A DNA stretch of 64,000 nt from Falsiroseomonas ponticola. Its GTDB lineage: Bacteria > Pseudomonadota > Alphaproteobacteria > Acetobacterales > Acetobacteraceae. The DNA lies in the NCBI RefSeq assembly GCF_016805305.1, contig NZ_JAERQN010000001.1, positions 1,488,001 to 1,552,000 on the forward strand, read 5' to 3'. The position numbers were made by a program, and so were the translations under genes. Under the pieces are notes generated by a model. The model saw only the letters and a list, made by a program, of their open reading frames with translations. It did not search any database and was not told where the DNA came from. Below, in pieces: positions 33,592 through 43,614 of the stretch; within the stretch, counting starts at the first letter, position 1; each line of letters begins with the position of its first letter.

Positions 33592-34362
33592 ATGGCCAGG
33601 ACGAACCGCCGGAAGCCGTACTACACGCTCCGCGAGATCTTTGAGCGTTGGAGCATGGATGCCGACGATATCTCGGCCTACGTGCTGGAAGGCGAGCTCT
33701 GTATGTCGCTGCCGGTCGCGGCGCTGCTGATGGAGGTTAGCGACACGCATCGGGCCGCTGATGGGCAGGTTCGCGTGGAGCCGAAGGCGCGCCAGCACAA
33801 GGTCGGCCCGATCGATCTCTCCCGCATCGACGCCTACGCCGTCATCAGGAATGGCACCGGGCAGATTGCACGCTTCTTGAGCGCAACCGGCGAACTGCTG
33901 GAGCCGATCGACGACAATGGGGAGCGGCATGCACTGCTGGTGAAGAGCTCCCACCTTGTGGTCCGGCACGATGAGTTCGAGCGCTTCGAAATGGAGCATG
34001 ATCTCAGCCGTCCCGACGAAGCGGACCTACCAGCTCCTGCGCATCGCCGCACATGGCAGAGCCCTACCTCGCGCGGGGCGCCCACTCGGCATGATTGGGA
34101 ACAATGTCTGTGCGAACTCGGCGCTATCGCCCACGACGAGGGTCTTCCGGAGACGCAGGCAGAGTTGGTGCGGCGGACCTTGGACTGGTTCTCAACCACT
34201 TATGGGCCGGAGAACGTGCCCAGCGAGAGCGCCGTCAAGCAGCGAGTCAGTCGCTTCTGGCATCGGCTCCGCGGCGAAGGGACTCGCGCCCCTGCGCAGC
34301 ATCCCGCCCGTCGGGCCACGTCGGTGCCGCGGCATGGGAAAAGCAGCCGCGCGATTCCGTAA
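33592..34362 (+). CDS. Hypothetical protein of integration module
   Basis: This 256-residue protein follows the repressor by two bases, with CGGAGG upstream of the ATG. The N-terminus resembles a small DNA-binding segment (LREIFERWSMDADDISAYV). The central part is beta-rich and the C-terminus helical and basic, with RRTLDWFSTTYGPENVPSESAVKQRV. Similar composition occurs in recombinase-linked proteins, but I cannot name it. A DNA-binding or accessory function is possible. Confidence 0.6.
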   Translation: MARTNRRKPYYTLREIFERWSMDADDISAYVLEGELCMSLPVAALLMEVSDTHRAADGQVRVEPKARQHKVGPIDLSRIDAYAVIRNGTGQIARFLSATGELLEPIDDNGERHALLVKSSHLVVRHDEFERFEMEHDLSRPDEADLPAPAHRRTWQSPTSRGAPTRHDWEQCLCELGAIAHDEGLPETQAELVRRTLDWFSTTYGPENVPSESAVKQRVSRFWHRLRGEGTRAPAQHPARRATSVPRHGKSSRAIP

Positions 34363-34395
34363 AGGGGAGGCAGGAACCTTGGACTGTGGAGACGT

Positions 34396-34605
34396 ATGGT
34401 CCTGCCCGTCACCAACCCCCACCTGCCACCTCACCTCCGCGAGGTCTGTGACCTGCTCGCCCGCGGCGTCCTGCGGCTGCGCAGCCGCGCTGCCGAGGAT
34501 CTCGCGCGGGACGCGGAGCAGGCCGGAGGGTCCAGAGAGGTTCGCCTACACTCGACCGCCCGGCAGCGCCGTCATGCGAACCCCGACAGAAAGGGAGTCG
34601 CATGA
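34396..34605 (+). CDS. Small recombinase-module protein (69 aa)
   Basis: This 69-residue product begins MVLPVTNPHLPPHLREVCDL and continues as a basic helix (LARGVLRLRSRAAEDLARDAE). It overlaps the DUF2924 gene by ATGA. Small proteins of this type precede DUF2924 and a serine recombinase in many alphaproteobacterial elements. The function is unknown. Confidence 0.65.
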   Translation: MVLPVTNPHLPPHLREVCDLLARGVLRLRSRAAEDLARDAEQAGGSREVRLHSTARQRRHANPDRKGVA

Positions 34606-35117
34606 CCCGAGAATCCACGACCCAGCGCCGGCAGCGGGAGGCAGCGCCGCCGGCGCCCACCGTCCCGAAGATCCCGCCCGCACAGGTGCTGCCGCGGCTC
34701 ACCGCGCTGCAGACCGCGACGGCGGCGGAATTGAAGGAGCAGTGGCGCGCCCTGTTCGGCAAGGAGCCGCCGCCCTTCAACCGGCCCTACCTGATCAGCC
34801 GGCTGGCCTACCGCATCCAGGAACTCGCCTACGGCGGCCTCAAGCCGGAGACGCGGGCACGGCTCGAGGCACTGGGTGAGCAACTGGACGGCGGAAACGT
34901 GGTGCTCCGCCGCATCCGCGCCGACAGCCGGCCACTGCCTGGCACGCGCCTCCTCCGCGAGTACGACGGCGTGCAGCATGTGGTCACGGTCCGCGCCGAC
35001 GACTTCGAATACGAGGGGCGGCCATACCGGTCGCTCTCAGCGATCGCGCGGCATATCACTGGCACGCGCTGGAACGGCTGGACCTTCTTTGGGTTGAAGG
35101 GGAGGCCCGGGGCATGA
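34602..35117 (+). CDS. DUF2924 protein, serine recombinase partner
   Basis: This 171-residue DUF2924 protein has a helical N-terminus (LKEQWRALFGKEPPPFNRPYLISRLAYRIQELAYGGL, split here by description) and a compact C-terminal domain ending ALSAIARHITGTRWNGWTFF-like sequence. These proteins are nearly always encoded just before a large serine recombinase, as here (ATGA overlap at 35114), and are assumed to help recombination or its direction. No enzymatic motif is visible. Confidence 0.85.
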   Translation: MTRESTTQRRQREAAPPAPTVPKIPPAQVLPRLTALQTATAAELKEQWRALFGKEPPPFNRPYLISRLAYRIQELAYGGLKPETRARLEALGEQLDGGNVVLRRIRADSRPLPGTRLLREYDGVQHVVTVRADDFEYEGRPYRSLSAIARHITGTRWNGWTFFGLKGRPGA

Positions 35118-36466
35118 GCCGCCGCAACCTGACAGACGATGCGATGTCGGCGTCAGTGAAGAAGCTCCGCTGCGCGATCTACACGCGCAAGAGCACCGAC
35201 GAAGGGCTCGACAAGGAGTTCAACACCCTCGACGCGCAGCGCGACGCCTGCGAGGCGTACATCGCCAGCCAGCGCGCCGAAGGCTGGGTGCTGCTCCGCG
35301 ACCGCTACGACGACGGCGGCTTCTCCGGCGGCACGTTGGAGCGGCCGGCGCTGCAGCGGCTCCTGCGCGATATCCAGGCCGACCTGGTCGACGTGATCGT
35401 GGTCTACAAGATTGATCGCCTCAGCCGCTCGCTGATGGATTTCGCCAAGCTGGTCGAGGTGATGGACGCGCATGGCGTCACCTTTGTGTCCGTGACGCAG
35501 AGCTTCAACACGACCACCAGCATGGGACGGCTGACGCTCAACATCCTGCTCAGCTTCGCGCAGTTCGAGCGGGAAGTTATTGGCGAGCGCATCAGGGACA
35601 AGTTCGCGGCGTCCCGCGCCCGCGGCATGTGGATGGGGGGCAAGGTGCCGCTCGGCTACGACGTCGTCGCCAGGAAGCTGGTAGTGAACGAGGAGGAGGC
35701 CCCGCGCGTCCGCCGCGTGTTCGAGATCTTTGCCGAGACGGGATCGGGCATCGAGACGGTGAACCGCCTCAGGGCCGAGGGCGCCACGAGCAAAGCGGGT
35801 CGGCCGCTGGACAAGGGCGACGTCTACAAGCTGCTGAACAACCGCACCTATGTCGGCGAGGCGGCGCACAAGGGGCAGGTCTACCCCGGCGAGCACAAGG
35901 GCATCGTCCCGCGGGAGCTGTGGGACCGGGCACACGCAATCCTACACATCAGCCCGCGGGTCCGCGCCAATCAGAACCGGGCCCATACGCCGGCGCTGCT
36001 GAAGGGGCTGATCTTCGGGGTGGACGGACGTGCGCTGTCGCCCACCCACGCCCGGAAGAACGGCCGGCTCTATCGCTACTACGTGGCGCAGCGCGTGCTC
36101 AAGGGCGACGCCGCTGGCGACGACGGTATCGTCCGCCGGGTATCGGCGGCGGAGATCGAGACCGCGGTCGTGGACCAGGTGAGGGCGCTGCTGCGACAGC
36201 CCGAGATCGTGGTCGGCACATGGCGCGCGGCGCGCGTGGAGGCACCCGACCTGACCGAGGGCGAGACCCACGATGCGCTGCATCGGCTCGACCCGCTTTG
36301 GGAACATCTATTCCCGGCGGAGCAGGCGCGCATTGTGCGTTCGCTGGTGGAGCGGGTGGTGGTCGGCCCGGCGGGCGCGGACATTCGGCTGCGGCTGGAC
36401 GGGCTCGGCAGCCTCGTCCGCGATCTGACCGCGATTCGGCCCGATGCGCTGAGGGCCGCGGCATGA
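35114..36466 (+). CDS. Large serine recombinase (integrase)
   Basis: This 450-residue recombinase has a resolvase catalytic domain (about 17-165) with nucleophile Ser27 in YTRKSTDEG and the conserved [10 protein letters not shown] recombinase domain (about 190-300) follows, with a C-terminal region that has no strong coiled coil. It probably integrates and excises the element. An internal ATG at 35144 aligns better with related starts. The first 119 residues are repeated in the broken copy at 562. It is followed without gap by a partner gene. Confidence 0.92.
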   Translation: MSRRNLTDDAMSASVKKLRCAIYTRKSTDEGLDKEFNTLDAQRDACEAYIASQRAEGWVLLRDRYDDGGFSGGTLERPALQRLLRDIQADLVDVIVVYKIDRLSRSLMDFAKLVEVMDAHGVTFVSVTQSFNTTTSMGRLTLNILLSFAQFEREVIGERIRDKFAASRARGMWMGGKVPLGYDVVARKLVVNEEEAPRVRRVFEIFAETGSGIETVNRLRAEGATSKAGRPLDKGDVYKLLNNRTYVGEAAHKGQVYPGEHKGIVPRELWDRAHAILHISPRVRANQNRAHTPALLKGLIFGVDGRALSPTHARKNGRLYRYYVAQRVLKGDAAGDDGIVRRVSAAEIETAVVDQVRALLRQPEIVVGTWRAARVEAPDLTEGETHDALHRLDPLWEHLFPAEQARIVRSLVERVVVGPAGADIRLRLDGLGSLVRDLTAIRPDALRAAA

Positions 36467-36960
36467 CTGCCGCCACCAGCATCACGGTCAGGGTGCCGCT
36501 GGAGATTCGCCACCGGCGGGGGCGGAAGACCGTCGTGACGCCGATCGCAGATGGCGCGGCGCCGGTCACCACGAGGACTGATCCGGCGCTGGTGAAGGCT
36601 TTGGCCAGGGCGTTCCGCTATCAGCGGATGCTGGACGAGGGGCGCTACGCCTCGATCACCGAGATGGCTGGGGCGGAGCGAATCGAGCGGGGGTACCTGG
36701 GCTCCCTGCTGCGCCTGACCCTCCTGGCCCCTGACATCATTGAGGCGATCCTGGACGGCAGGCAGCCGGTCCCGATGACTTGCACGTCGCTGCTCGGCGA
36801 CGTGCCGGACGCGTGGACGGTCCAGATTGAGGCATTCATCAGCCAAAACCCTAGCTTGGTCTTGCCATCCTCAAATCACAGGCAGAAACCTCCGCCTCAT
36901 AACTGCCGGCCCCAACAAAAGAAGTGGTCATCACGCTATCGCCCTGCCAATGGCCACTGA
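36463..36960 (+). CDS. Recombinase-downstream HTH-like protein, altered C-terminus
   Basis: The ATG overlapping the recombinase stop gives 165 residues. About 1-125 look like the small proteins that follow such recombinases, with RTDPALVKALARAFRYQRML and an HTH-like EMAGAERIERGYLGSLLRL. After about residue 128 the sequence becomes Ser/Pro/Lys-rich and unlike the rest, so the element's right junction may fall inside this gene, near 36845. It is probably a DNA-binding accessory. Confidence 0.65.
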   Translation: MTAATSITVRVPLEIRHRRGRKTVVTPIADGAAPVTTRTDPALVKALARAFRYQRMLDEGRYASITEMAGAERIERGYLGSLLRLTLLAPDIIEAILDGRQPVPMTCTSLLGDVPDAWTVQIEAFISQNPSLVLPSSNHRQKPPPHNCRPQQKKWSSRYRPANGH

Positions 36961-37024
36961 ATTCGGGCATCATCGCCAGCATGCCAAGGTTCGTCTCCAC
37001 CCTTTGCCTGCTTGCTCCCTCCGC

Positions 37025-39826
37025 ATGAATGCGGTCGAGATCGAGCAGGCCGTCACTGCCCTCGCAGAGCAGCCCTTCGACCGGGCCGCGTTCCCCTATG
37101 CCTTCCTGGAAGCCTTCGGCAACAAGCCGACCACGCTGAAGAAGCTGCGCTCTGGCGCCTCCAACCGCTCGGATCTGGGCGGCGTGCTGCAGACCAACAA
37201 CATCCACATCGCCACCTGCGACCCCGGCGCTGTACCAGACACGCTGCGCGCGCTGAGGGCCAGCCCGGCCACCACCCGGGCGCGCGCCAAATTCATCCTG
37301 GCGACGGATGGTGAGACGCTTGAGGCGGAGGAGCTGACGGGCGGCGAGACGCTGGCCTGCGCGGTGCCGGAACTGGCCGACCATTTCGGCTTCTTCCTAC
37401 CGCTGGCGGGCATCACCACCGTCAAGGAAATCCGCGAAAGCGCCTTCGATATCCGGGCCACCAGCCGGCTCAACCGCCTCTATGTCGAATTGCTGCGCGA
37501 CAACCCCTACTGGGGCACGGCGGCGCGCCGGCCGGAGCTGAACCACTTCTTCGCCCGGCTGATCTTCTGCTTCTTCGCCGAGGACACGGACATCTTCCGC
37601 AAACCGCTGCTGTTCACCTCCACCGTGCAGACCATGAGTGCAGCGGATGCGGGCAACACGCATGAGGTGATCAGCGCCATCTTCCGCGCCATGAACGTGA
37701 AGCTGGCGGACCGCGCGGCAGAGCGCACGCCGCGCTGGGCCGACGCCTTTCCCTATGTCAATGGCGGCCTGTTCTCGGGCAGTGCCGAGGTACCGCGGTT
37801 CAGCCGCATCGCGCGGTCCTACCTTCTGCACATCGGCAACCTGGATTGGCGGCGGATCAACCCGGACATCTTCGGCTCCATGATCCAGGCGGTGGCCGAG
37901 GATGAGGAGCGTGGGGCCCTGGGCATGCACTACACCAGCGTCCCGAACATCCTGAAGGTGCTGAACCCCCTCTTCCTGGATGACCTGCGGGAGAAGCTGG
38001 CCGAGGCCGGCGACAATGCGCGCAAGCTGCTGAACCTGCGCAACCGCATCGCGCGCATCCGGGTGTTCGACCCTGCCTGTGGCTCGGGAAATTTCCTTGT
38101 GATTGCCTACAAGGAGATGCGGGCCATCGAGGCGGAGATCAACCGCCGCCGGCGGGAGACGGGGCGGCGCAGCGAGATTCCGCTGACGAATTTCCGCGGC
38201 ATCGAGCTGCGGGATTTCCCGGCCGAGATCGCACGGCTGGCGCTGATCATCGCGGAATACCAGGCCGATGTGCTGCACCGCGGGCAGCAGGAAGCGCTGG
38301 ATGAGTTCCTGCCGCTGGACACGGAGAATTGGATCACCTCCGGGAATGCGTTGCGGCTGGATTGGCTGAGCATCTGCCCGTCGGTGGGGACGGGGGTGAA
38401 GCTGGTCAGCGATGATCTGTTTGAGACGCCTTTGGAGCAAGCGCAGATCGATTTTGAGAATGAAGGCGGCGAGATTTTTGTTTGTGGAAATCCGCCCTAT
38501 TCTGGGAAAGGAAAGAAGGACGACAATCAGATTTCCGAGATGAAGCGGTTGTTTGGGCATCTTACTCGTAAATACGGATACATTGATTACGTCGGATGCT
38601 GGTTCCTTCTCGCTGCCGATTATTGCAGAAAAACCGGCGCAACCTCCGCGCTCGTTGCTACCAACTCAATTTGTCAAGGCCGCCAGCTTCCTCAGCTATG
38701 GCCATTGGTGCTGAGGCATGATGTCGAGATTTTTCACGCGCATCACTCTTTCAAATGGGCGAACAACGCGGCGCGCAACGCGGGCGTGACTTGTGTGATC
38801 GTCGGGTTGGCGATGAAGAATGTGCGTACCCGCAAGACCATCAATGATGGCGAGTTCTCCCGCACTGCCGCGAACATCAACGCCTACCTGATCGATGGGG
38901 CAGATATTTTCGTCACCAGCGTGCCGCGGCCGCTTGCGCCGCTACCCGCGATGGTCACAGGCAGCGTGCCGAACGATGGCGGCCATCTGATCCTGAGCCC
39001 GCTGGAGGTCCGCTCTCTGACAGCAGAACATGCCGATGTCCGTATGTTCATTCGGCCGTTCTTCGGCTCGCAAGACTATTTGCAGGGTGCCACCCGCTCT
39101 TGCCTCATGATTGGCGACCGACATCTGGAAATGGCTCGGTCCATTCCGGAAATCGAACGTCGATTGGAGTCGGTGGCGTCGCTGCGAGCGGAGAGTGACA
39201 AGGAGGAAACGCGCGAGCTGCTCGCGGATGTTCCGCACCGGTTCCAGCACCATGGGCCTGTGCCCAGGCAGCACGCCATCATCATCCCCTCAGTCAGTTC
39301 TGAACGTCGTGAGTGGTTTCCCGCAGGGTTGGTTCCGGCTGGGACTGTGGTCTCCAATCTCGCTTTCCTCGTCAGCGATTCAGCGATTTGGCCGTTAGGC
39401 ATCCTGCTGTCCCGGCTCCACCTGACGTGGATCGCCACCGTCTGCGGCAAGCTGAAGACCGACTACCGCTACTCCAACACCCTCGGCTGGAACACCTTCC
39501 CCGTCCCTATCCTTACGGAGACCAACAAGGCCGATCTTACACGCTGCGCGGAGGACATCCTGCTCGCCCGCGAAGCCCATTTCCCCGCCACCATAGCCGA
39601 TCTCTACGACCCCGAAGCGATGCCCGCAGACCTGCGCGCCGCCCACGATCGCAACGATGAGGTACTGGAGCGCATCTACATCGGACGCCGCTTCCGGAAC
39701 GACACCGAGCGCCTGGAGAAACTCTTCGACCTATACACGAAGATGACCTCGGGCCCCGCAGGGGCGGCGCCCAAGGCGCCGCGCAAGCCCGCACGCGCAG
39801 CCACCCCTCGCGCCAGCAGCGCCTGA
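37025..39826 (+). CDS. MmeI-like DNA methyltransferase of a defence operon
   Basis: From the ATG at 37025 the product has 933 residues, the size of MmeI-type type IIL enzymes. It contains an N-terminal domain, a helical spacer (RLIFCFFAEDTDIF near 178), motif I FDPACGSGNF (348-357), motif IV NPPY (489-492), then target-recognition and C-terminal parts. It should methylate adenine in a specific site. No D-x(n)-ExK nuclease motif is obvious at the N-terminus, unlike true MmeI. It is followed 27 bp later by DUF262, helicase and GIY-YIG genes, which would supply cleavage. A weak ribosome-binding site makes 36953 a possible start. Confidence 0.85.
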   Translation: MNAVEIEQAVTALAEQPFDRAAFPYAFLEAFGNKPTTLKKLRSGASNRSDLGGVLQTNNIHIATCDPGAVPDTLRALRASPATTRARAKFILATDGETLEAEELTGGETLACAVPELADHFGFFLPLAGITTVKEIRESAFDIRATSRLNRLYVELLRDNPYWGTAARRPELNHFFARLIFCFFAEDTDIFRKPLLFTSTVQTMSAADAGNTHEVISAIFRAMNVKLADRAAERTPRWADAFPYVNGGLFSGSAEVPRFSRIARSYLLHIGNLDWRRINPDIFGSMIQAVAEDEERGALGMHYTSVPNILKVLNPLFLDDLREKLAEAGDNARKLLNLRNRIARIRVFDPACGSGNFLVIAYKEMRAIEAEINRRRRETGRRSEIPLTNFRGIELRDFPAEIARLALIIAEYQADVLHRGQQEALDEFLPLDTENWITSGNALRLDWLSICPSVGTGVKLVSDDLFETPLEQAQIDFENEGGEIFVCGNPPYSGKGKKDDNQISEMKRLFGHLTRKYGYIDYVGCWFLLAADYCRKTGATSALVATNSICQGRQLPQLWPLVLRHDVEIFHAHHSFKWANNAARNAGVTCVIVGLAMKNVRTRKTINDGEFSRTAANINAYLIDGADIFVTSVPRPLAPLPAMVTGSVPNDGGHLILSPLEVRSLTAEHADVRMFIRPFFGSQDYLQGATRSCLMIGDRHLEMARSIPEIERRLESVASLRAESDKEETRELLADVPHRFQHHGPVPRQHAIIIPSVSSERREWFPAGLVPAGTVVSNLAFLVSDSAIWPLGILLSRLHLTWIATVCGKLKTDYRYSNTLGWNTFPVPILTETNKADLTRCAEDILLAREAHFPATIADLYDPEAMPADLRAAHDRNDEVLERIYIGRRFRNDTERLEKLFDLYTKMTSGPAGAAPKAPRKPARAATPRASSA

Positions 39827-39853
39827 AACACTGACGAAGGACACACGCCGCGC

Positions 39854-41572
39854 ATGGAAGCCCGCAGCAAGACGATCGAGGCCTGGTTCTCCATGATCGA
39901 GCAAGCGCAGGTGAAACTACCGCGCTTCCAACGGCACGAGGCCTGGCGCCCGCGCCAGATCGCCGGCGTGTTCGAGAACATCCTGCGCGCCCCCTCACTG
40001 CCCATCGGCGTGCTGCTGGTGCTGGAGGTGGGAGATAGGGAGCTGTTCCACTCCCGACCCGTCGTCGGTGCGCCGGCGTCGTCGGTGAAGCCCAACATGC
40101 ACGTCCTCGACGGGCAGCAGCGCATCACGGCCCTCTGGCGTTCGCTGACGGATGACTACCCGGACCTGCGCGTGTTCATCCGCCTGACCGGCGCCGAGCC
40201 GGCGGAGGATGTCGCGGCCAGCGACGATGATGACGAGGAGGACCAGGGACGCGTCGTGGTCGAGCGCCGATGGCTCAACAAGAAGGGCGAGCAGCAGCCC
40301 GCTTGGGCCTTCGATGATGCGCTATGCGCAGCACGCGGGCTGGCGCCCATCACTATCCTGCGCCCCGGCAGCGTGGGCGAAGCGCGGTTCAAAGCGTGGC
40401 GTAACGCACTGCGCGCGGCCAGCGCTTACACCGACGAGATGGGCGATGTGGCCAGTGACCTTCGCCAGCGCCTCGGTGGCTACGTGCTGCCCTTCCTCGA
40501 ACTGCCGGCTAGCACGGCGCGCGAAACGGCACTCGAGGTCTTCAAGAAGATGAATACCTCAGCCTCGCCGCTCAAGGATTTCGACATCGTGGTGGCGCAG
40601 GTCGAGGAGGCAGTGGGCGAATCCCTGCACGACAAGATGGCCGACCTGCTGGCCGCGGTGCCGGCCGCTAAGGCGTATGGCCGCATCGAGGATCTGATCC
40701 TCGCAGTAGGCGCTCTCTTGCAGGACAAGCCGCCGCTCAAGAAGACCTATCTGGACGACAGCTACGGAAAGGGCCTGGTTGGCGCATGGCCGCAGCTTGA
40801 ACAAGGGGTCCGCCTCGGCACGGAGTTTCTGGCGCAGGAGGGCCTGCTGAACGCCGATACTCTGCCGAGTGATGTTGCGGTCTATCTGACCTGCGCGATG
40901 TGGTCGGTGGCTGGTGGCTTGAAAATGGACCAGGCCGGCAACGCCCGGCAGATCATTCGCAAGGCCTTGTGGCGCGCCTGCTGCACGCATCGGTATGGCA
41001 AGACCTCCGCGACGCGTGCCTATGCTGATTTTCGCGCGTTGCGCGTCATGATGACGGCCCCTGCGCCCGAACAAGGCTGTGAGCTGTTTGATACAGCCAA
41101 CTTTCCACTGCCCGGCACAGAGGAGCTTCGCGCAGCCGGTTGGCCAGGCCGAAAAGACCGGCTGCCGCGCGCCATCCTGGCCGCTGCCCTGCGCCGGCGC
41201 GCGCTGGATTTTGCGGATGGCTCACCCATCAGCCGCAGTTCTATCGGCTCCCGCGAGATGGACCACCTCTATTCGGTCAAGTTCCTGGATCGGCCCCGGG
41301 CCGATACCCTGGTGAACCGCGCGCTGAATTGCGCCCTCATCACCGACCACACCAACCGCAACAAATCCGGCACGAGGCCCAGCGTGTTCATCGCCGAGCG
41401 TGCTGCCAAGGCGAACCTTGGCATCGACACGGTGCGCCACCGCCTGGCTTCGCACCTCATTCCCCATGATGCCCTCGTGGCCGATGACTACGAGGCGTTC
41501 CTGGAGGCGAGGGCGGCGTTGGTGATGCGCGATCTCCTCCACCTGTGCGACGGGCAGGAGCCCCAGGCATGA
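39854..41572 (+). CDS. DUF262/DUF1524-type (GmrSD-like) nuclease protein
   Basis: This 572-residue protein has the DUF262 (ParB-fold) signature DGQQRITAL (86-94), a helical middle and a C-terminal HNH-like DUF1524 region with REMDHLYSVKFL and NCALITDHTNRNKSG. In GmrSD, DUF262 hydrolyses nucleotides and DUF1524 cuts modified DNA. Here it is one gene of a methyltransferase operon and overlaps the helicase gene by ATGA. An effector role is likely. Confidence 0.82.
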   Translation: MEARSKTIEAWFSMIEQAQVKLPRFQRHEAWRPRQIAGVFENILRAPSLPIGVLLVLEVGDRELFHSRPVVGAPASSVKPNMHVLDGQQRITALWRSLTDDYPDLRVFIRLTGAEPAEDVAASDDDDEEDQGRVVVERRWLNKKGEQQPAWAFDDALCAARGLAPITILRPGSVGEARFKAWRNALRAASAYTDEMGDVASDLRQRLGGYVLPFLELPASTARETALEVFKKMNTSASPLKDFDIVVAQVEEAVGESLHDKMADLLAAVPAAKAYGRIEDLILAVGALLQDKPPLKKTYLDDSYGKGLVGAWPQLEQGVRLGTEFLAQEGLLNADTLPSDVAVYLTCAMWSVAGGLKMDQAGNARQIIRKALWRACCTHRYGKTSATRAYADFRALRVMMTAPAPEQGCELFDTANFPLPGTEELRAAGWPGRKDRLPRAILAAALRRRALDFADGSPISRSSIGSREMDHLYSVKFLDRPRADTLVNRALNCALITDHTNRNKSGTRPSVFIAERAAKANLGIDTVRHRLASHLIPHDALVADDYEAFLEARAALVMRDLLHLCDGQEPQA

Positions 41573-43614
41573 GCCATTCCATCCCCGCCGTTTCGATCGC
41601 CTATGGCCGCCACGGTAGCTCCACACGCGCCAACGCGCTCGGCATGCGGCCGATGCAGGAACGCGCCTATGCGAAGCGAGGCGAGCAATACCTGCTGATC
41701 AAGTCCCCCCCTGCATCCGGCAAAAGCCGCGCGCTGATGTTCATCGCCCTCGACAAGTTGGCGAACCAGGGGCTGCGCCAGGCCCTCATCGTGGTGCCCG
41801 AACGCTCTATCGGCGCGAGCTTTGCCGATGAGGCACTGACCAGGCACGGCTTCTGGGCGGATTGGACAGTCGGGCCGCAATGGAATCTGTGCAACGCGCC
41901 GGGCACGGATGGCGGGAAGGTCAATGCGGTCGGCAACTTCCTGGCGGGGAACGACAAGGTGCTGGTCTGCACCCACGCCACCTTCCGCTTCGCGGTGGAA
42001 AAATTCGGTGTCGCAGCCTTCGACGACCGGCTGATCGCGGTGGACGAGTTCCATCATGCCTCTGCAAACCCGGAGAACCGCCTCGGGCTGCACCTAGCCG
42101 AGTTCTTCGCCCGCGACCGCGTGCATTTGGTTGCGATGACCGGCTCCTACTTCCGCGGCGATGCAGAGGCTGTGCTCAGCCCCGAGGATGAGGCCAAATT
42201 CGAAACCGTCACCTACACCTACTACGAGCAGCTCAATGGCTATGAGCACCTGAAGCAGCTTGACATCGGCTACTTCTTCTACTCGGGCTCCTACAGCGAC
42301 GACATCCTAAAGGTGCTCGACCCTACCGAGAAGACCATCATCCATATCCCGAGCGTCAATTCGCGGGAGAGTACGAAGGACAAAATCCGCGAGGTTGAGC
42401 ACATCATTGAGGAACTCGGGGATTGGCAGGGCACCGACCCCGCCACCGGCTTCCAGTTGGTGAAAACCCCCGATGGCCATCTCCTGCGCATCGCTGACTT
42501 GGTTGATGATGACGCAAGCAAGCGGGACCGCGTCTCCGCCGCCCTGAAGGACCCAGCCCAAAAGCATAACCGCGACTTTGTGGACATCATCATCGCGCTA
42601 GGCATGGCGAAGGAGGGCTTCGACTGGATCTGGTGCGAACACGCCCTCACCGTCGGCTACCGATCAAGCCTGACCGAGATTGTCCAAATCATTGGCCGTG
42701 CCACCCGGGATGCGCCAGGAAAGACCCGCGCCCGCTTCACCAACCTGATCGCGGAGCCGGACGCCGCCGAGCAGGCCGTGGCCGAGGCCGTGAACGACAC
42801 GCTGAAGGCTATCGCCGCCAGCTTGCTGATGGAACAAGTCCTCGCGCCCCGCTTCGAGTTCAAGCCGAAGAAGGCGGAAAGCGGCCCTACTCCAGGCTTC
42901 GACTATGGCGAAGGCGGCTATGACCCCGCGCGATGCAATGTCGGCTTCAATGAGGAGCAGGGGAAATTCCAGATCGAAATCAAGGGCCTGTCGGAGCCAA
43001 AAAGCCCTGAGGCGACTCGCATCTGCCACCAGGATCTGAATGAGGTCATCGCCGCCTTCGTCCAGGACAAGACCACGGTTGAGCGGGGCCTGTTCGATTC
43101 GGAACTGGTGCCGGAGGAGCTGACCCAGGTTCGGATGGGGAAGATCATCAAGGACCGCTACCCGGAGCTGGATGAAGGGGACCAGGAGGCCGTGCGCCAG
43201 CACGCCATCGCAGCCTTGGCCCTGACGCAGAAGGCCAAGGAGGTCGCGCTTGGCGCCGGCGATGACGAGAAGGGGCCGAACACCGCCTTTGTTGAGGGTG
43301 TCCGCAAATTCGCCATGGATGTGCGGGACCTCGACATCGATCTGATCGACAGTATCAATCCCTTCGGTGAGGCCTATTCGATCCTGGCCAAGACCATGAG
43401 CGAGGAGAGCTTGAGGCAGGTCCAGGCGATCATCACCGCCAGACGTGTGAACCTGACGATGGAGGAAGCGCGGGACCTGGCGAAGCGCGCCTTGAAGTTC
43501 AAGCAGGAACGTGGCCGGCTGCCCTCCATCACTTCGCCAGATGCCTGGGAAAAGCGAATGGCCGAGGGTGTGGCCTTCCTCGCCCGCATGAAGGCGGAGG
43601 CTGCGCGTGGCTAA
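41569..43614 (+). CDS. Superfamily 2 helicase of the defence operon
   Basis: The ATG at 41569 overlaps the DUF262 stop and gives 681 residues. Visible motifs are Walker A KSPPASGKS (45-53), Walker B DEFH (159-162), TGSYF and a motif VI EIVQIIGRATRDA. The layout resembles helicase/translocase subunits of restriction systems. The last third is helical and may bind partners. The GIY-YIG gene starts inside its last codons (GTG at 43607). Confidence 0.88.
   Translation: MSHSIPAVSIAYGRHGSSTRANALGMRPMQERAYAKRGEQYLLIKSPPASGKSRALMFIALDKLANQGLRQALIVVPERSIGASFADEALTRHGFWADWTVGPQWNLCNAPGTDGGKVNAVGNFLAGNDKVLVCTHATFRFAVEKFGVAAFDDRLIAVDEFHHASANPENRLGLHLAEFFARDRVHLVAMTGSYFRGDAEAVLSPEDEAKFETVTYTYYEQLNGYEHLKQLDIGYFFYSGSYSDDILKVLDPTEKTIIHIPSVNSRESTKDKIREVEHIIEELGDWQGTDPATGFQLVKTPDGHLLRIADLVDDDASKRDRVSAALKDPAQKHNRDFVDIIIALGMAKEGFDWIWCEHALTVGYRSSLTEIVQIIGRATRDAPGKTRARFTNLIAEPDAAEQAVAEAVNDTLKAIAASLLMEQVLAPRFEFKPKKAESGPTPGFDYGEGGYDPARCNVGFNEEQGKFQIEIKGLSEPKSPEATRICHQDLNEVIAAFVQDKTTVERGLFDSELVPEELTQVRMGKIIKDRYPELDEGDQEAVRQHAIAALALTQKAKEVALGAGDDEKGPNTAFVEGVRKFAMDVRDLDIDLIDSINPFGEAYSILAKTMSEESLRQVQAIITARRVNLTMEEARDLAKRALKFKQERGRLPSITSPDAWEKRMAEGVAFLARMKAEAARG

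Noticed and set aside
36827..37024. Longer N-terminus for the MmeI-like protein
   Set aside because: The extra 66 residues overlap the previous gene and do not look like protein. The start at 37025 fits the usual beginning of this family.
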